Positions 21,116-31,459 of a DNA stretch of 64,000 nucleotides are shown one piece after another. The DNA is taken from positions 26,425 through 90,424 of the forward strand of contig CANQTX010000004.1 of the NCBI GenBank assembly GCA_947626885.1. The letters are read 5' to 3'. A program made the translations under genes and the position numbers. This DNA comes from an uncultured Clostridia bacterium (GTDB lineage Bacteria > Bacillota > Clostridia > TANB77 > CAG-508). Under the pieces are notes generated by a model. That model was not told the DNA's origin. It searched no databases and saw nothing but the letters and a program-made list of their open reading frames with translations. Numbering within the stretch: position 1 is the first letter of the stretch; the number at the start of each line of letters is the position of its first letter.

Positions 21116-22873
21116 ATGGAAAAAGGAAGAAGAATTGATGAGGGAAAGCATATTCATATAGGAAGAGTCATATTAGTAATTATTATAATCACCTTGATAA
21201 TTTTTGGAATATATCTTGTAGTAAATCGAAAAAAGATCTTTTCAGTAAAAGATAACGAAAATCATCAAAAAGTAGAAGAAGCCATTTTTAATAAAGAAAA
21301 AACAATAGAAGAAATTTTAGCAGAGTTTGGTGGAGAAGTGATAGAACAACCAAAAGAAGATACCTATTTTGTATCGAAGGAAGGAAATATGTATACCATT
21401 TATGCTGATGGGGATATTGTAGAAGGACAAATTATACCTTGGAATGGTGAGAGTAAAGAAATTGCAGCAGATGAGGCTGGAAACTACAATGTTTATTCTG
21501 CAGAAGAATTAAAGTGGGTAGCAGATAAAATCATTAATGGAGAAAAAAATTTTAATGGTGTAACCATAACTTTAAGAAATAATATTGATTTAGGCGCAAG
21601 ACCAAAAAAAGACGGAACATGGGAAGGTCCTATTTGGACATCTATGATAGGATTTTTAGATGAAATTAAGAAAGAACAGCCATCACAAGAGCAGATAGAT
21701 GGACAATCCGATAATACACAAAATAATTTAGAAAATGTAGAAGAAAAAGCAACAGTTGTAGATGAAGTCAGTGAAAATGTAGTAGCAGAAGAAAAATTAA
21801 AGAGATTTGCCGGCATTTTTAATGGTAATGGATTCACGATTAGAGGAGTATACATAGATTCTGATAAGAATTATCAGGGGTTATTTGGACATTCAAGTGG
21901 AATCATACAAAATCTTGCTATCAAAAATAGTTATATTTCTGGTGGTAATGGTACAGGTGCTTTAATAGGTTTGAATGCAGGTATCATCCAAAATTGTTAT
22001 ACTGAAAATACAATAGTTAAAGGAAAATCAGATAAAGTAGGTGGCATTGTAGGAATAACAATGAGTGGTTCAAAAATAGAAAACTGTTATACAAAATTAG
22101 GTTCTATTGAAGGAAACAACGCTTCTGGTGGTATTGTGGGGTATGCAAATAATAATGCTAGTATATTAGCATCTTATAATATGGCAAATATTACAGGCAA
22201 AGCTTATACAGGCGGTATAGTGGGAATTATGTTTTATGGAAGCATAATTCAAAGTACTTATAATACAGGAACAATTGTAGGAAGTGATTATACAGGTGGT
22301 ATAGCCGGTTATACCGCTACGCAAATTGAAAAATGTTATAATACGGGTAGTGTAACAGGTGAAAATTATGTGGGTGGTATTGTAGGAGTTAACTTTACTA
22401 TGGGAAATATCATTATTTCCTACAATACAGGAAATGTTATAGGAAACAATAATATAGGTGGTATTGCTGGAACTAATAATGCATCTATTTCAAGTTGTTA
22501 TAATGTAGGAAAAATAGAAACAGAAGGATATAGAGCAGGAGGAATTTGTGGTCAAAATGGAACAGATAGTTACATATATACCTCCTATAATGTAGGAGAT
22601 ATTGAAGGAAAAAGAAATTTAGGAGGCATTGCGGGCGGTGATTTTGGAACCAGTTCTAATTGCTATTATTTGAAAGATGCCTCTATAGCAATAGAAAATG
22701 AAGAACAATGTAGAAATTCAGAACAAATTAAAGCAGATATTCTTTCTGATTTAGGAGCAGAGTTTACAAAAGACGATAGTGCAAATATTAATCAGGGATA
22801 TCCTGTTTTGACTTGGCAAATTTCAACAGAAGCGGTAACGAATGAAAATGCAAGTCCTGAAACATCAGAATAG
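21116..22873 (+). CDS. GLUG-repeat protein with N-terminal TM anchor
   Basis: Multiple GGIVG/CYNTGxVTGxNYVGGIVG repeats; hydrophobic N-terminus. Confidence 0.85.
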   Translation: MEKGRRIDEGKHIHIGRVILVIIIITLIIFGIYLVVNRKKIFSVKDNENHQKVEEAIFNKEKTIEEILAEFGGEVIEQPKEDTYFVSKEGNMYTIYADGDIVEGQIIPWNGESKEIAADEAGNYNVYSAEELKWVADKIINGEKNFNGVTITLRNNIDLGARPKKDGTWEGPIWTSMIGFLDEIKKEQPSQEQIDGQSDNTQNNLENVEEKATVVDEVSENVVAEEKLKRFAGIFNGNGFTIRGVYIDSDKNYQGLFGHSSGIIQNLAIKNSYISGGNGTGALIGLNAGIIQNCYTENTIVKGKSDKVGGIVGITMSGSKIENCYTKLGSIEGNNASGGIVGYANNNASILASYNMANITGKAYTGGIVGIMFYGSIIQSTYNTGTIVGSDYTGGIAGYTATQIEKCYNTGSVTGENYVGGIVGVNFTMGNIIISYNTGNVIGNNNIGGIAGTNNASISSCYNVGKIETEGYRAGGICGQNGTDSYIYTSYNVGDIEGKRNLGGIAGGDFGTSSNCYYLKDASIAIENEEQCRNSEQIKADILSDLGAEFTKDDSANINQGYPVLTWQISTEAVTNENASPETSE

Positions 22874-22900
22874 ATAATGTCAATACAGAATAAAATTATA

Positions 22901-22933
22901 AAAAGACAATCTAGTTGCTAGGTTGTTTTTTTG
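22901..22933 (+). terminator. Rho-independent terminator
   Basis: AAAGACAATCTAG-TTG-CTAGGTTGTTTTTTT. Confidence 0.85.
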
Positions 22934-23007
22934 TATAAAAATCCTGAATTGACACATATTAAATAAATCAATATAATTTTCATATATTTACAGGGAGTGT
23001 GTTTTAT

Positions 23008-23151
23008 ATGAATAATGATAATGTAAAACAAGAAATAAGAAAACTAATAGATGAAATGGATCGAATGATAATAAATCAAGAAGATAAGAAAAAAATTTTA
23101 TCTAAAAAAGAAAAATTAGATGCGCTTTTAGAAAAATATTTAGAAGACTAA
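23008..23151 (+). CDS. Spo0E-like small protein (47 aa, absent from ORF track)
   Basis: MNNDNVKQEIRKLIDEMDRMIINQEDKKKILSKKEKLDALLEKYLED*; helical hairpin pattern like Spo0E phosphatases; GGGAGTG upstream. Confidence 0.5.
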   Translation: MNNDNVKQEIRKLIDEMDRMIINQEDKKKILSKKEKLDALLEKYLED

Positions 23152-23312
23152 AATCAGTAAATAAATGCAATAATGTTGTATGATGTACGAAAAAAAATCA
23201 TTTATGAAAGTTATTTCTCTTTGATAATATAAAACAAAATAAGGAATCTCTTTAGACTCCTTATAAGAAAAAGAAAGAAAATAAATGTTATAAATAAAAT
23301 GGGGTAATATAA

Positions 23313-23636
23313 ATGAAAAAAATAAGTAGTATTAAAATTGGAAAAAACATACAACAAATTCGAAAAAGTTATGGGTATACACAAGAAAAACTAGCAGAAG
23401 AAATTGATTGTTCAACGAGATATATAAGTGATGTAGAGCAGAATAGATCAAATCCTTCTTATGAAGTATTAATTAATATTTGCAATACATTTAATATAGG
23501 TATGGATCAAATTTTTGGAGAATATTTAGATATTAAAATTAATGATTCTATCAATTATAAACTAGCAGGATTTGAAAATCTAAAAGAAAAAGATCAGCAA
23601 ACGATAGAACATTTAATTTCTTTTTTTAATTCATAA
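23313..23636 (+). CDS. Xre-family HTH regulator
   Basis: IGKNIQQIRKSYGYTQEKLAEEIDCSTRYISDVEQNRSNPSYEVL. Confidence 0.92.
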   Translation: MKKISSIKIGKNIQQIRKSYGYTQEKLAEEIDCSTRYISDVEQNRSNPSYEVLINICNTFNIGMDQIFGEYLDIKINDSINYKLAGFENLKEKDQQTIEHLISFFNS

Positions 23637-23776
23637 AAAGTTATGGAAATTTGCTACATATCATATTGTATTTCATGGAAAGAAATTAAAGAAAAATATT
23701 AAAAAATTTGCAAAAATACTTGCATTTCCTTGTAAATGTGTGTATAATAATTATGTCTTGAATAAAAATACTAGAG

Positions 23777-23797
23777 GAGTGGGAACCAATCCCACTC
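23777..23797 (+). promoter_or_regulatory. Hairpin in the rimP-nusA operon leader
   Basis: GAGTGGG-AACCAAT-CCCACTC, 27 nt before the rimP start. Confidence 0.6.
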
Positions 23798-23823
23798 TTT
23801 ACTAATGTTTAGGAGGTGCTTGA

Positions 23824-24291
23824 TTGGCAGAAAAGAAAATGAACATTGAATCAAAAGTAGAAAACCTTATACAAGATGTTATTGAAGCATTAGGCTATAT
23901 TTTATATGATGTTATTTATGTTAAAGAAGGCAAGGATTACTATCTAAAAGTTTTTATAGATAAATTAGAAGGTATTACGATAGAAGATTGTGAAGTTGTC
24001 AGTAACGCGATTAACGATATGTTAGATAAAGCAGATTATATAAAAGAAATGTATTTTTTAGAAGTTTCATCGCCAGGTGTTGAGCGAATTTTAAGAAAGA
24101 AAAAACATTTCTTAAGCCAAATAGGAAATGAAGTATGTGTAAAATTATTTTATCCCATTCAACAACAAAAAGAGGTAAGTGGTATATTACAAGAATATAA
24201 TGATAAAGAAATCATTTTACAAACACATGAAGAAAATATGAAAATAGATTTAAAAAATGTTGCAATTGTAAAAACAATATTTAATTGGTAG
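23824..24291 (+). CDS. rimP: Ribosome maturation factor RimP
   Basis: Position upstream of nusA; YYLKVFIDKLEGITIEDCEVVSNAI, LEVSSPGVERIL. Confidence 0.95.
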   Translation: MAEKKMNIESKVENLIQDVIEALGYILYDVIYVKEGKDYYLKVFIDKLEGITIEDCEVVSNAINDMLDKADYIKEMYFLEVSSPGVERILRKKKHFLSQIGNEVCVKLFYPIQQQKEVSGILQEYNDKEIILQTHEENMKIDLKNVAIVKTIFNW

Positions 24292-24306
24292 GAGGAATAT
24301 GAAAAA

Positions 24307-25413
24307 ATGAAAAATATCGATGTAAAAGAATTTATAGGAGCTATGGAAGAATTAGAAAAAGAAAGAGGAATTAGTAAAGAGTACTTAATAGAATCTTTAG
24401 AAGCAGCTCTTGTAACAGCATACAAGAAAAATTTTGATTCTGTCGATAATGTTAAAGTTGTAATTGATAGCATTACGGGAGAAATTCATATATATTCTAT
24501 AAGAAATGTCGTAGAAACTTTAGAAGATCCTTTATTAGAAATTACAATAAAAGATGCACAGAAAATAGATATGCATGTTAATGTAGGAGATACCGTTAAT
24601 TTAGAAATTCAACCAAAAGATTTTGGTAGGATTGCTGCACAAACTGCAAAACAAGTTGTTGTACAAAAAATTCGAGAAGCAGAGAGAAATATGATTTTTA
24701 CAGAGTTTAATGATAAAAAAGGAGAAATTGTTTCTGGTATTATTCAAAAAGCTGATGGTGGTGTTGTTGTTATGGACTTAGGAAAGTTAGAGGGAGTTAT
24801 GCCAGTGAAAGAACAAATTGGGAGTGAAACGTATCATGTAAATGATAAAATAAGAGGTTATGTGCTAGAAGTAGAAAAAGGATTAAAAGGTAATCCACAA
24901 GTAATCATTTCAAGAAGTCATCCTGATTTTGTAAGAAAATTATTTGAATTTGAGATACCTGAAATATACGAAGGACTCATAGAAATCAAAAGTGTTTCAA
25001 GAGATGCCGGTTCAAGAAGTAAAGTAGCAGTTTATTCAAGGGATGAAAATATAGATCCGGTTGGTTCTTGTGTTGGTCAGAAAGGCGTGAGAATTCAAAA
25101 TATTATTAATGAACTAAATGGAGAAAAAATTGATGTTATTGAATGGAACGAAGATCCAGCAATATATATTGCTGCAGCATTGTTACCAGCGCAAGTTATG
25201 GCTGTAGATATAAAAGAAGAAGAAAAATTTGCACAAGTGATTGTACCAGATGATCAATTATCATTAGCCATAGGAAAATCTGGTCAAAATGCTAGGTTAG
25301 CAGCTAGACTAACAAATTGGAAAATAGATATTAAATCTGAATCACAATTTCGAGAAATTATTGCACAAGTACAAGCAGAAGAAGCACCAGAAACAAAAGA
25401 AGTAGAAGAATAA
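24307..25413 (+). CDS. nusA: Transcription termination/antitermination protein NusA
   Basis: S1/KH domains; DPVGSCVGQKGVRIQNIINELNGEKIDVIEW. Confidence 0.97.
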   Translation: MKNIDVKEFIGAMEELEKERGISKEYLIESLEAALVTAYKKNFDSVDNVKVVIDSITGEIHIYSIRNVVETLEDPLLEITIKDAQKIDMHVNVGDTVNLEIQPKDFGRIAAQTAKQVVVQKIREAERNMIFTEFNDKKGEIVSGIIQKADGGVVVMDLGKLEGVMPVKEQIGSETYHVNDKIRGYVLEVEKGLKGNPQVIISRSHPDFVRKLFEFEIPEIYEGLIEIKSVSRDAGSRSKVAVYSRDENIDPVGSCVGQKGVRIQNIINELNGEKIDVIEWNEDPAIYIAAALLPAQVMAVDIKEEEKFAQVIVPDDQLSLAIGKSGQNARLAARLTNWKIDIKSESQFREIIAQVQAEEAPETKEVEE

Positions 25414-25424
25414 GGAAGTGATGT

Positions 25425-25694
25425 ATGTTGATAAAGAAAAAGAAACCATTGCGTACCTGTATGGCTTGCAATGCACAAAAAGAAAAGCAAAATCTTTTGC
25501 GTATTGTTAAATCAAAAGACGGAAATATTTTTGTTGATGTAACAGGAAAACAAAATGGTAGGGGAGCATATATTTGTAAAACAGAACAATGTTTAAACAA
25601 AATACAAAAAAGCAAAAGATTAGAAAAAATATTTTTAACAGAAATAGATGAGAAAGTATATGAAAGTATAAGAGGTGTGTTGGTTGATCAATAG
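25425..25694 (+). CDS. ylxR: YlxR-family RNA-binding protein
   Basis: PLRTCMACNAQKEKQNLLRIV, GRGAYIC. Confidence 0.9.
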   Translation: MLIKKKKPLRTCMACNAQKEKQNLLRIVKSKDGNIFVDVTGKQNGRGAYICKTEQCLNKIQKSKRLEKIFLTEIDEKVYESIRGVLVDQ

Positions 25695-26007
25695 AGTATA
25701 TGGACTAATGGGAATTAGTGCCAAAGCAGGGAAAGTTATTTCTGGTGCAGAGATTGTATTAGAAGAAATGCTTAAAAATAAAATATATTTTGTTATTGTT
25801 GCAGAAGATGCATCGGAAAATACAAAAAAAAATATCCGCTTACATTGTGATAGGCAACAAATTCATATGGCGATTTGGGGAGATATACGTAATAACAGTA
25901 AAGCCATTGGTAAGCAAAATAGAGCAGTTATTGGAATAAAAGACAAGAACTTATCAGAAGCAATTCAAAAAGTAATTTGTGGAGGTGAAACGTTTGGGGA
26001 AAATTAA
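25675..26007 (+). CDS. ylxQ: L7Ae-family protein YlxQ
   Basis: [43 protein letters not shown]. Confidence 0.88.
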   Translation: MCWLINRVYGLMGISAKAGKVISGAEIVLEEMLKNKIYFVIVAEDASENTKKNIRLHCDRQQIHMAIWGDIRNNSKAIGKQNRAVIGIKDKNLSEAIQKVICGGETFGEN

Positions 26008-28780
26008 AATTCATGAATTAGCGAAAAATTTAGGCGTAGATACGAAAAAAATGGTTGATGTTGCTAAGAAAAATGGAATAGAAATCAAGAACCATTTAAG
26101 TTCTATCACTGATGAAGAGGCAAAAAAAATAGAAAAATTGATTAAAGGAGTTTCAAACATAAAACCTATGGAGAATAAAAAAGAAAAAAAGGAAAAGAAA
26201 GAAAGAAGTCAAGAACCAGTTATTATTAGAAGGGCTGTTATTATTAATAATGATGAGGAAAATAAAAGAAAAGAAGAAGAAGAAAAAAGAAGAAGAGAGG
26301 CAACAAGAAATAATGATGTAGGGTTTATTCAAAACAAAAGAAAGAAGGATTATAATATTGTTTACAGAGATAAACCAACAAAGCCATTAACAGTAAGTGA
26401 ATTGTTTGGTATTGGTAAGAAAAAGGAACCTGAAAAAAAAGCAGAAGGAAAAAAAGAAAATATATCGATGAAAAGTGAAGAATCAGTTGCAACAAATAAA
26501 GTATTGGAAAAAGAAAAATCAACGATATCATCTAAAAAGAACATGCAACAGAACCATAGATCTAATTATAATGACAGGGGTAATAGTACGCAGAATAATG
26601 GTTATAATATGAAAAGAAACTTCAATAATGAGCAAAGAAATAACAGAGGGAATGATAGAACAGATAACAGAAATAATAATCAAAAAAGAATGGACGACAG
26701 AGGGGGTATGAACAAGAGAATTAAGAACATTATGGATGTTGATATTCCTGCAGAAAAAGAGAATGTAAGAGAATATGGAAATAAAATTAAAGATAAAATG
26801 AAACAGAACGCAAGACAAGATGAACAAAAAACTAAAAAAACAAATCGTAGAAATAATCAAAATGATTTTGATTCCGATAAATTAAATAATTTAAAGAAAC
26901 GAAATAAATTATCAAATATGTTTGCTGAAGGGGAAATGCTTGATTATTATGATTTAAGTACAGAACGAGGAAGAAGAGCGAGAAAAAAGAATGGAAAACA
27001 AGAAAATAGAACAAAACAAAAAATTTTTAAATTAACAGAAATTACGATTCCGGAGACTATTACAGTAAAAGATTTAGCAACAGAAATGAAAATAACTAGT
27101 AGTGATGTTATTAAAAAATTATTAAGCTTAGGAATTATGGCAACCATTAATAATGAGATCGACTTTGACACAGCATTTCTAATTGCACAAGAGTATGGTA
27201 TTAATGCAATAAAGAAAAATATTGTAACTGATGAAGATATTTTAATTGATGAAACTGAAGATAAAGAAGAAGATTTACAACCTAGACCACCAGTTATTGT
27301 AGTAATGGGACACGTTGACCATGGAAAAACATCTCTTTTAGATGCTATCCGAAGTACAAATGTTATTGAGGGAGAATCAGGTGGAATTACACAACATATT
27401 GGTGCTTATCAAGTTAGAGTTAACGATAGGGATATTACTTTTTTAGATACACCAGGGCATGAAGCATTTACCAATATGCGTGCTAGAGGTGCCATGATTA
27501 CAGATATTGCGATACTAGTTGTTGCTGCTAATGATGGTGTTATGCCACAAACAGTTGAAGCAATTAATCATGCTAAAGCGGCAGAAATTCCTATTATTGT
27601 TGCTGTGAATAAAATGGATTTACCAGATGCTAATTTTGAAAAAGTACAACAAGAATTAATGAAGTATGAGTTAGTACCAGAACAATGGGGAGGAGATACC
27701 ATTTACGTACCAATTTCTGCAAAGAAAAAAGAGGGAATTGATAATCTTTTAGAAATGGTATTATTAGAAGCAGATGTACTAGAATTAAAAGCAAATCCTA
27801 CAAAACAAGCAAAAGGAACAGTTATTGAGGCTAGATTAGATAAAACTAGAGGATCAGTAGCTACAATGCTTGTACAAAGAGGAAAGTTAGATGTAGGTGA
27901 TACAATTATTGTTGGTTCTTCAATTGGTAGAATAAGGACAATGCTAAATGATAAAGGGAAAAAAGTTAAATCAGCAGGACCTTCTATGCCAGTTGAGATT
28001 ACGGGTTTAACTTCCGTACCGCAATCAGGAGATATTTTTTATGAAGTAAAAGATGAAAGAACAGCAAAACATTTAATTGAAAAAAGAAAATATGAACAAA
28101 GACAAAAAACATTAAATCAAAATTCTATTGTTACATTAGATGATTTATTTAGTAAAATTGAAAGTGAAAATTTAAAACAGTTAAACTTAATTGTAAAAGC
28201 GGATGTTCAGGGTTCTGTGGAAGCTTTAAAACAATCATTGGAAAAATTATCGAATGAGGAAGTAAAAGTAAAGGTTATTCATTCAAATGTTGGTGGCGTT
28301 ACAGAAACAGATATTACGTTAGCAAAAGTTTCTGGTGCTATTATTATTGCATTTAATGTAAGACCTGAAGTAATTGCTAAAACAATAGCAGATAAAGAAG
28401 GGGTTCAAATTAAACAATATTCTGTTATTTATGATGCTATTAATGATGTGGAAGCTGCTATGAAAGGAATGCTTGATCCGATATTTAAAGAAGTAGTTAT
28501 TGGAACAGCAGAAATTAGACAAACATTTAAAGTGTCTAATGTAGGAACAATTGCAGGAAGCTATGTATTAACAGGAAAAGTTTCTAGAAATGCAGGTATA
28601 AGAGTTATCCGAGACCATATTGTTATTCATGATGGAAAATTAATATCTCTTAAAAGATTTAAGGATGATGTTAAAGAAGTGGATAAGGGATATGAGTGTG
28701 GTCTTCAAATAGAGAATTTTAATGATGTTAAAGAAGGCGATCAATTAGAAGTTTACATTATGGAAGAAGTGAATCGATAA
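25979..28780 (+). CDS. infB: Translation initiation factor IF-2
   Basis: [33 protein letters not shown]; Asn/Arg/Lys-rich N-terminal linker. Confidence 0.97.
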   Translation: MEVKRLGKIKIHELAKNLGVDTKKMVDVAKKNGIEIKNHLSSITDEEAKKIEKLIKGVSNIKPMENKKEKKEKKERSQEPVIIRRAVIINNDEENKRKEEEEKRRREATRNNDVGFIQNKRKKDYNIVYRDKPTKPLTVSELFGIGKKKEPEKKAEGKKENISMKSEESVATNKVLEKEKSTISSKKNMQQNHRSNYNDRGNSTQNNGYNMKRNFNNEQRNNRGNDRTDNRNNNQKRMDDRGGMNKRIKNIMDVDIPAEKENVREYGNKIKDKMKQNARQDEQKTKKTNRRNNQNDFDSDKLNNLKKRNKLSNMFAEGEMLDYYDLSTERGRRARKKNGKQENRTKQKIFKLTEITIPETITVKDLATEMKITSSDVIKKLLSLGIMATINNEIDFDTAFLIAQEYGINAIKKNIVTDEDILIDETEDKEEDLQPRPPVIVVMGHVDHGKTSLLDAIRSTNVIEGESGGITQHIGAYQVRVNDRDITFLDTPGHEAFTNMRARGAMITDIAILVVAANDGVMPQTVEAINHAKAAEIPIIVAVNKMDLPDANFEKVQQELMKYELVPEQWGGDTIYVPISAKKKEGIDNLLEMVLLEADVLELKANPTKQAKGTVIEARLDKTRGSVATMLVQRGKLDVGDTIIVGSSIGRIRTMLNDKGKKVKSAGPSMPVEITGLTSVPQSGDIFYEVKDERTAKHLIEKRKYEQRQKTLNQNSIVTLDDLFSKIESENLKQLNLIVKADVQGSVEALKQSLEKLSNEEVKVKVIHSNVGGVTETDITLAKVSGAIIIAFNVRPEVIAKTIADKEGVQIKQYSVIYDAINDVEAAMKGMLDPIFKEVVIGTAEIRQTFKVSNVGTIAGSYVLTGKVSRNAGIRVIRDHIVIHDGKLISLKRFKDDVKEVDKGYECGLQIENFNDVKEGDQLEVYIMEEVNR

Positions 28781-28794
28781 AACATATAAAGTTA

Positions 28795-28828
28795 AAGGTT
28801 TATAGATGAATCCTTAAAAAATCTAAAT
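28795..28828 (+). promoter_or_regulatory. Leader motif copy A (upstream of rbfA)
   Basis: AAGGTTTATAGATGAATCCTTAAAAAATCTAAAT; TAGAT/ATCTA plus AAGG/CCTT pairing. Confidence 0.6.
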
Positions 28829-28847
28829 ATAAAAGTAAGGAAAATAT

Positions 28848-29216
28848 ATGACAAATCACAACAGTAATAGAATGAATAAAATTGATGAGGAAATAAAAAA
28901 AGAAATTAGTAAGATTATCACAACGGAACTGAAAAATCCTCATCTAACAGGTCTTATTAGTGTGACAAAAGTAAAAACAACACCAGACTTAAAATTTGCT
29001 AGAGTTTATGTTAGTATGATAAACGAGAAAAGTAAAAAAGATAATTTATCTATTTTAAAACAATCTAGTGGTTATATGAGAAGTGCTATTGCTAAAAGAA
29101 TAAATTTAAGAATAACACCGGAGTTAATCTTTGAATTCGATGAAACCATTGAATATGGTGCAAGAATTGATACTATTTTAAAAGATATTACAAAAGATTT
29201 AAAAAAAGAAAAGTGA
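28848..29216 (+). CDS. rbfA: Ribosome-binding factor A
   Basis: NRMNKIDEEIKKEISKIITTELKNPHLTGLISVTKVKTTPDLKFARVYVS. Confidence 0.95.
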   Translation: MTNHNSNRMNKIDEEIKKEISKIITTELKNPHLTGLISVTKVKTTPDLKFARVYVSMINEKSKKDNLSILKQSSGYMRSAIAKRINLRITPELIFEFDETIEYGARIDTILKDITKDLKKEK

Positions 29217-29257
29217 TACTTATAAATAAAAATATATAAAGAAATTTACGATATGAT

Positions 29258-29292
29258 AGGTTTATAGGTAAATCCTTTTAAAAACCTAAATT
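29258..29292 (+). promoter_or_regulatory. Leader motif copy B (upstream of nrnA)
   Basis: AGGTTTATAGGTAAATCCTTTTAAAAACCTAAATT; TAGGT/ACCTA pairing covaries with copies A and C. Confidence 0.6.
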
Positions 29293-29311
29293 ATGATACA
29301 AGGAGAAAGTA

Positions 29312-30262
29312 ATGACATTAGATGATGTATTAGAAGAAATTAAAAAGGCAGAAGATATAGTAATAATGGCACATGAAGGTCCAGATGGGGATGCTATTGG
29401 AAGTTGTCTTGCTATGTGTCTTGCGCTTCGAAATATGGGAAAGAAAGCTGATGTTCTCATTAAAGAGTATCCAGAGAATTTTTCATTTTTACCTGGTATA
29501 GAATATATAAAATCAGAAGCAAGAAAAGAGGCTTATGATTTAGCAATTGTATTGGATTGTCCGGATATAAAAAGAGTAAATCCAGAATATATAGAATATT
29601 TTGAAAATGCAAAAGTGAAAGTAGAATTTGATCATCATAATAAAAATTCCATGTTTGCTGACTATAATATTGTTAATCATGTTTCTCCTGCTTGTGCACA
29701 AATTTTAGTATCTAGCTTTGAATATTTGAATATTGAGATTACAAAAGAAATAGGGATTTGCTTATTAACAGGTATTATTACAGATACAGGCGGTTTCAAA
29801 AATACAGGAATCACAACAGATACTTTTGAATTTGCTTCTTGGGCATTGGAAAAAGGAATCAATTTGCCAGTCATATATAGACAATCTATGTTAACAATGA
29901 CAAAAACAAAATTTGAAGTACAAAAACTTTGTATGGATCGTCTAGAATTTTGGGCAGAAGGAAAAATTGCGTTTACATATATTACTAAAGAAGATGATGA
30001 AAGGATAGGAATAAAAACAGGTGATCATGAAGGGGTTGTTGAAATTGGAAGAAGTATTGAAGGGGTAGAGGTATCTATTTTCTTATATGAGAAAGATAAA
30101 GGATTCAAAGCTTCTCTTCGTTCCAATGATTATGTGAATGTTTCAGAAGTTTGTCTAATATTTGGAGGTGGCGGACATATAAGAGCTGCTGGAACAAATT
30201 TAAATATGTCTTTAGAAGAAGCCAAAAAAGCAATTATTACTGAAACAACAAAGTATCTATAG
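29312..30262 (+). CDS. nrnA: DHH/DHHA1 phosphoesterase (NrnA-like oligoRNase/pAp phosphatase)
   Basis: AHEGPDGDAIGSCLA, DHHNKN, GGGGHIRAAG. Confidence 0.92.
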   Translation: MTLDDVLEEIKKAEDIVIMAHEGPDGDAIGSCLAMCLALRNMGKKADVLIKEYPENFSFLPGIEYIKSEARKEAYDLAIVLDCPDIKRVNPEYIEYFENAKVKVEFDHHNKNSMFADYNIVNHVSPACAQILVSSFEYLNIEITKEIGICLLTGIITDTGGFKNTGITTDTFEFASWALEKGINLPVIYRQSMLTMTKTKFEVQKLCMDRLEFWAEGKIAFTYITKEDDERIGIKTGDHEGVVEIGRSIEGVEVSIFLYEKDKGFKASLRSNDYVNVSEVCLIFGGGGHIRAAGTNLNMSLEEAKKAIITETTKYL

Positions 30263-30283
30263 TAATTGTATATTCATCAATAA

Positions 30284-30343
30284 TAAAAATAAACTAGAAG
30301 ATGAAAAGAGTATTCATATCTATTAATTCTAGTTTTATTTTTT
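30284..30343 (+). terminator. Rho-independent terminator
   Basis: AACTAGAA…TTCTAGTT followed by TTATTTTTTT. Confidence 0.7.
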
Positions 30344-30468
30344 TGTAAAAAATACTATCTTGATTTTTCTTATGACTCCTGTTATACTATGTACACACGA
30401 GGTAAAAGAGATATTAAATATTATAATAAAAAATATAGCAATACATAAAAAATAATTTTGGTGATGAT

Positions 30469-31350
30469 ATGAATGGAATGATAATTATTAATAAGCCTTT
30501 GGGTTTTACATCGCAAGATGTAGTATCTAAAGTAAAAAAAATATTAAATATAAAAAAAGCAGGGCATATAGGAACACTGGATCCTATGGCAACAGGTGTT
30601 TTACCAATTTTACTGGGGAGTTACACTAAATTAACAAAGTATTTAATAGAACATGATAAAACTTATAGAGCAACAGTAAAGTTAGGGAAAAAAACAGATA
30701 CGGGCGATAGTGAAGGAAATATTATAGAAGAAGAAAAAGTGGATATATCGATGTTACACCATGAAAAGGTGAAAAACGTATTAGATTCTTTTCAAGGTAT
30801 ACAAAAACAAAAACCACCTATGTATGCAGCTATTAAAATACAAGGAAAAAAATTATATGAATACGCTCGTTTAGGAGAACAAATTCTTGTTCCAGAGAGG
30901 GAAATTCAAATTTATGAAATCAAATTAATGGATATTTGTTCAGAATTAAATGAGATATCTTTTCAAGTAAATTGTTCCAAAGGTACTTATATAAGAGTAT
31001 TATGTGAAGATATTGCAAAACGATTAGGAACCATTGGATATATGCAATCTTTATGTAGAATAGCTGTAGATAAATTGATATTGGAAAATGCAATTACGAT
31101 TGAAATGCTAGAAAAAAATAAATATAATGAGCAGTATTTGCAAGAAAATGTTTTAACAATGCAAGAAATATTTCATAATTTGTTACAAATTACTTTAAAC
31201 GAAAAACAAGAAAGATTATTTTTAAATGGTGGCTTATTATCTTTTCAATTAAACGATGGATTATACCATATTTATAATGCAAAGCAAGAATATTTAGGTA
31301 TTGGTAAAATAACAGAAAAATTATTAAAAAGAGATGTACTGATTGTATAA
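30469..31350 (+). CDS. truB: tRNA pseudouridine synthase B
   Basis: GFTSQDVVSKVKKILNIKKAGHIGTLDPMATGVLPI. Confidence 0.96.
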   Translation: MNGMIIINKPLGFTSQDVVSKVKKILNIKKAGHIGTLDPMATGVLPILLGSYTKLTKYLIEHDKTYRATVKLGKKTDTGDSEGNIIEEEKVDISMLHHEKVKNVLDSFQGIQKQKPPMYAAIKIQGKKLYEYARLGEQILVPEREIQIYEIKLMDICSELNEISFQVNCSKGTYIRVLCEDIAKRLGTIGYMQSLCRIAVDKLILENAITIEMLEKNKYNEQYLQENVLTMQEIFHNLLQITLNEKQERLFLNGGLLSFQLNDGLYHIYNAKQEYLGIGKITEKLLKRDVLIV

Positions 31351-31459
31351 AATAAAAAAGGATTGATAGTTTTAAATAAGTAGTTTGATAGACTTGTAGG
31401 TATTCTTTGTTTTGTGATATAATTTATAAATAAGATAATGAAAATAAAAGGAGATAGAT

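Noticed and set aside
21493-21855. 120-aa minus-strand ORF inside the GLUG protein
   Set aside because: Shadow ORF of a repeat-rich gene; no independent support.
21880-22660. Regular repeats in the GLUG gene as a possible CRISPR or satellite array
   Set aside because: Repeats are degenerate at DNA level and in-frame as GGIVG protein repeats.
26325-27171. Minus-strand ORFs inside infB
   Set aside because: Antisense of Lys/Asn-rich coding sequence, giving Phe/Ile/Leu-rich translations without RBS or known domains.
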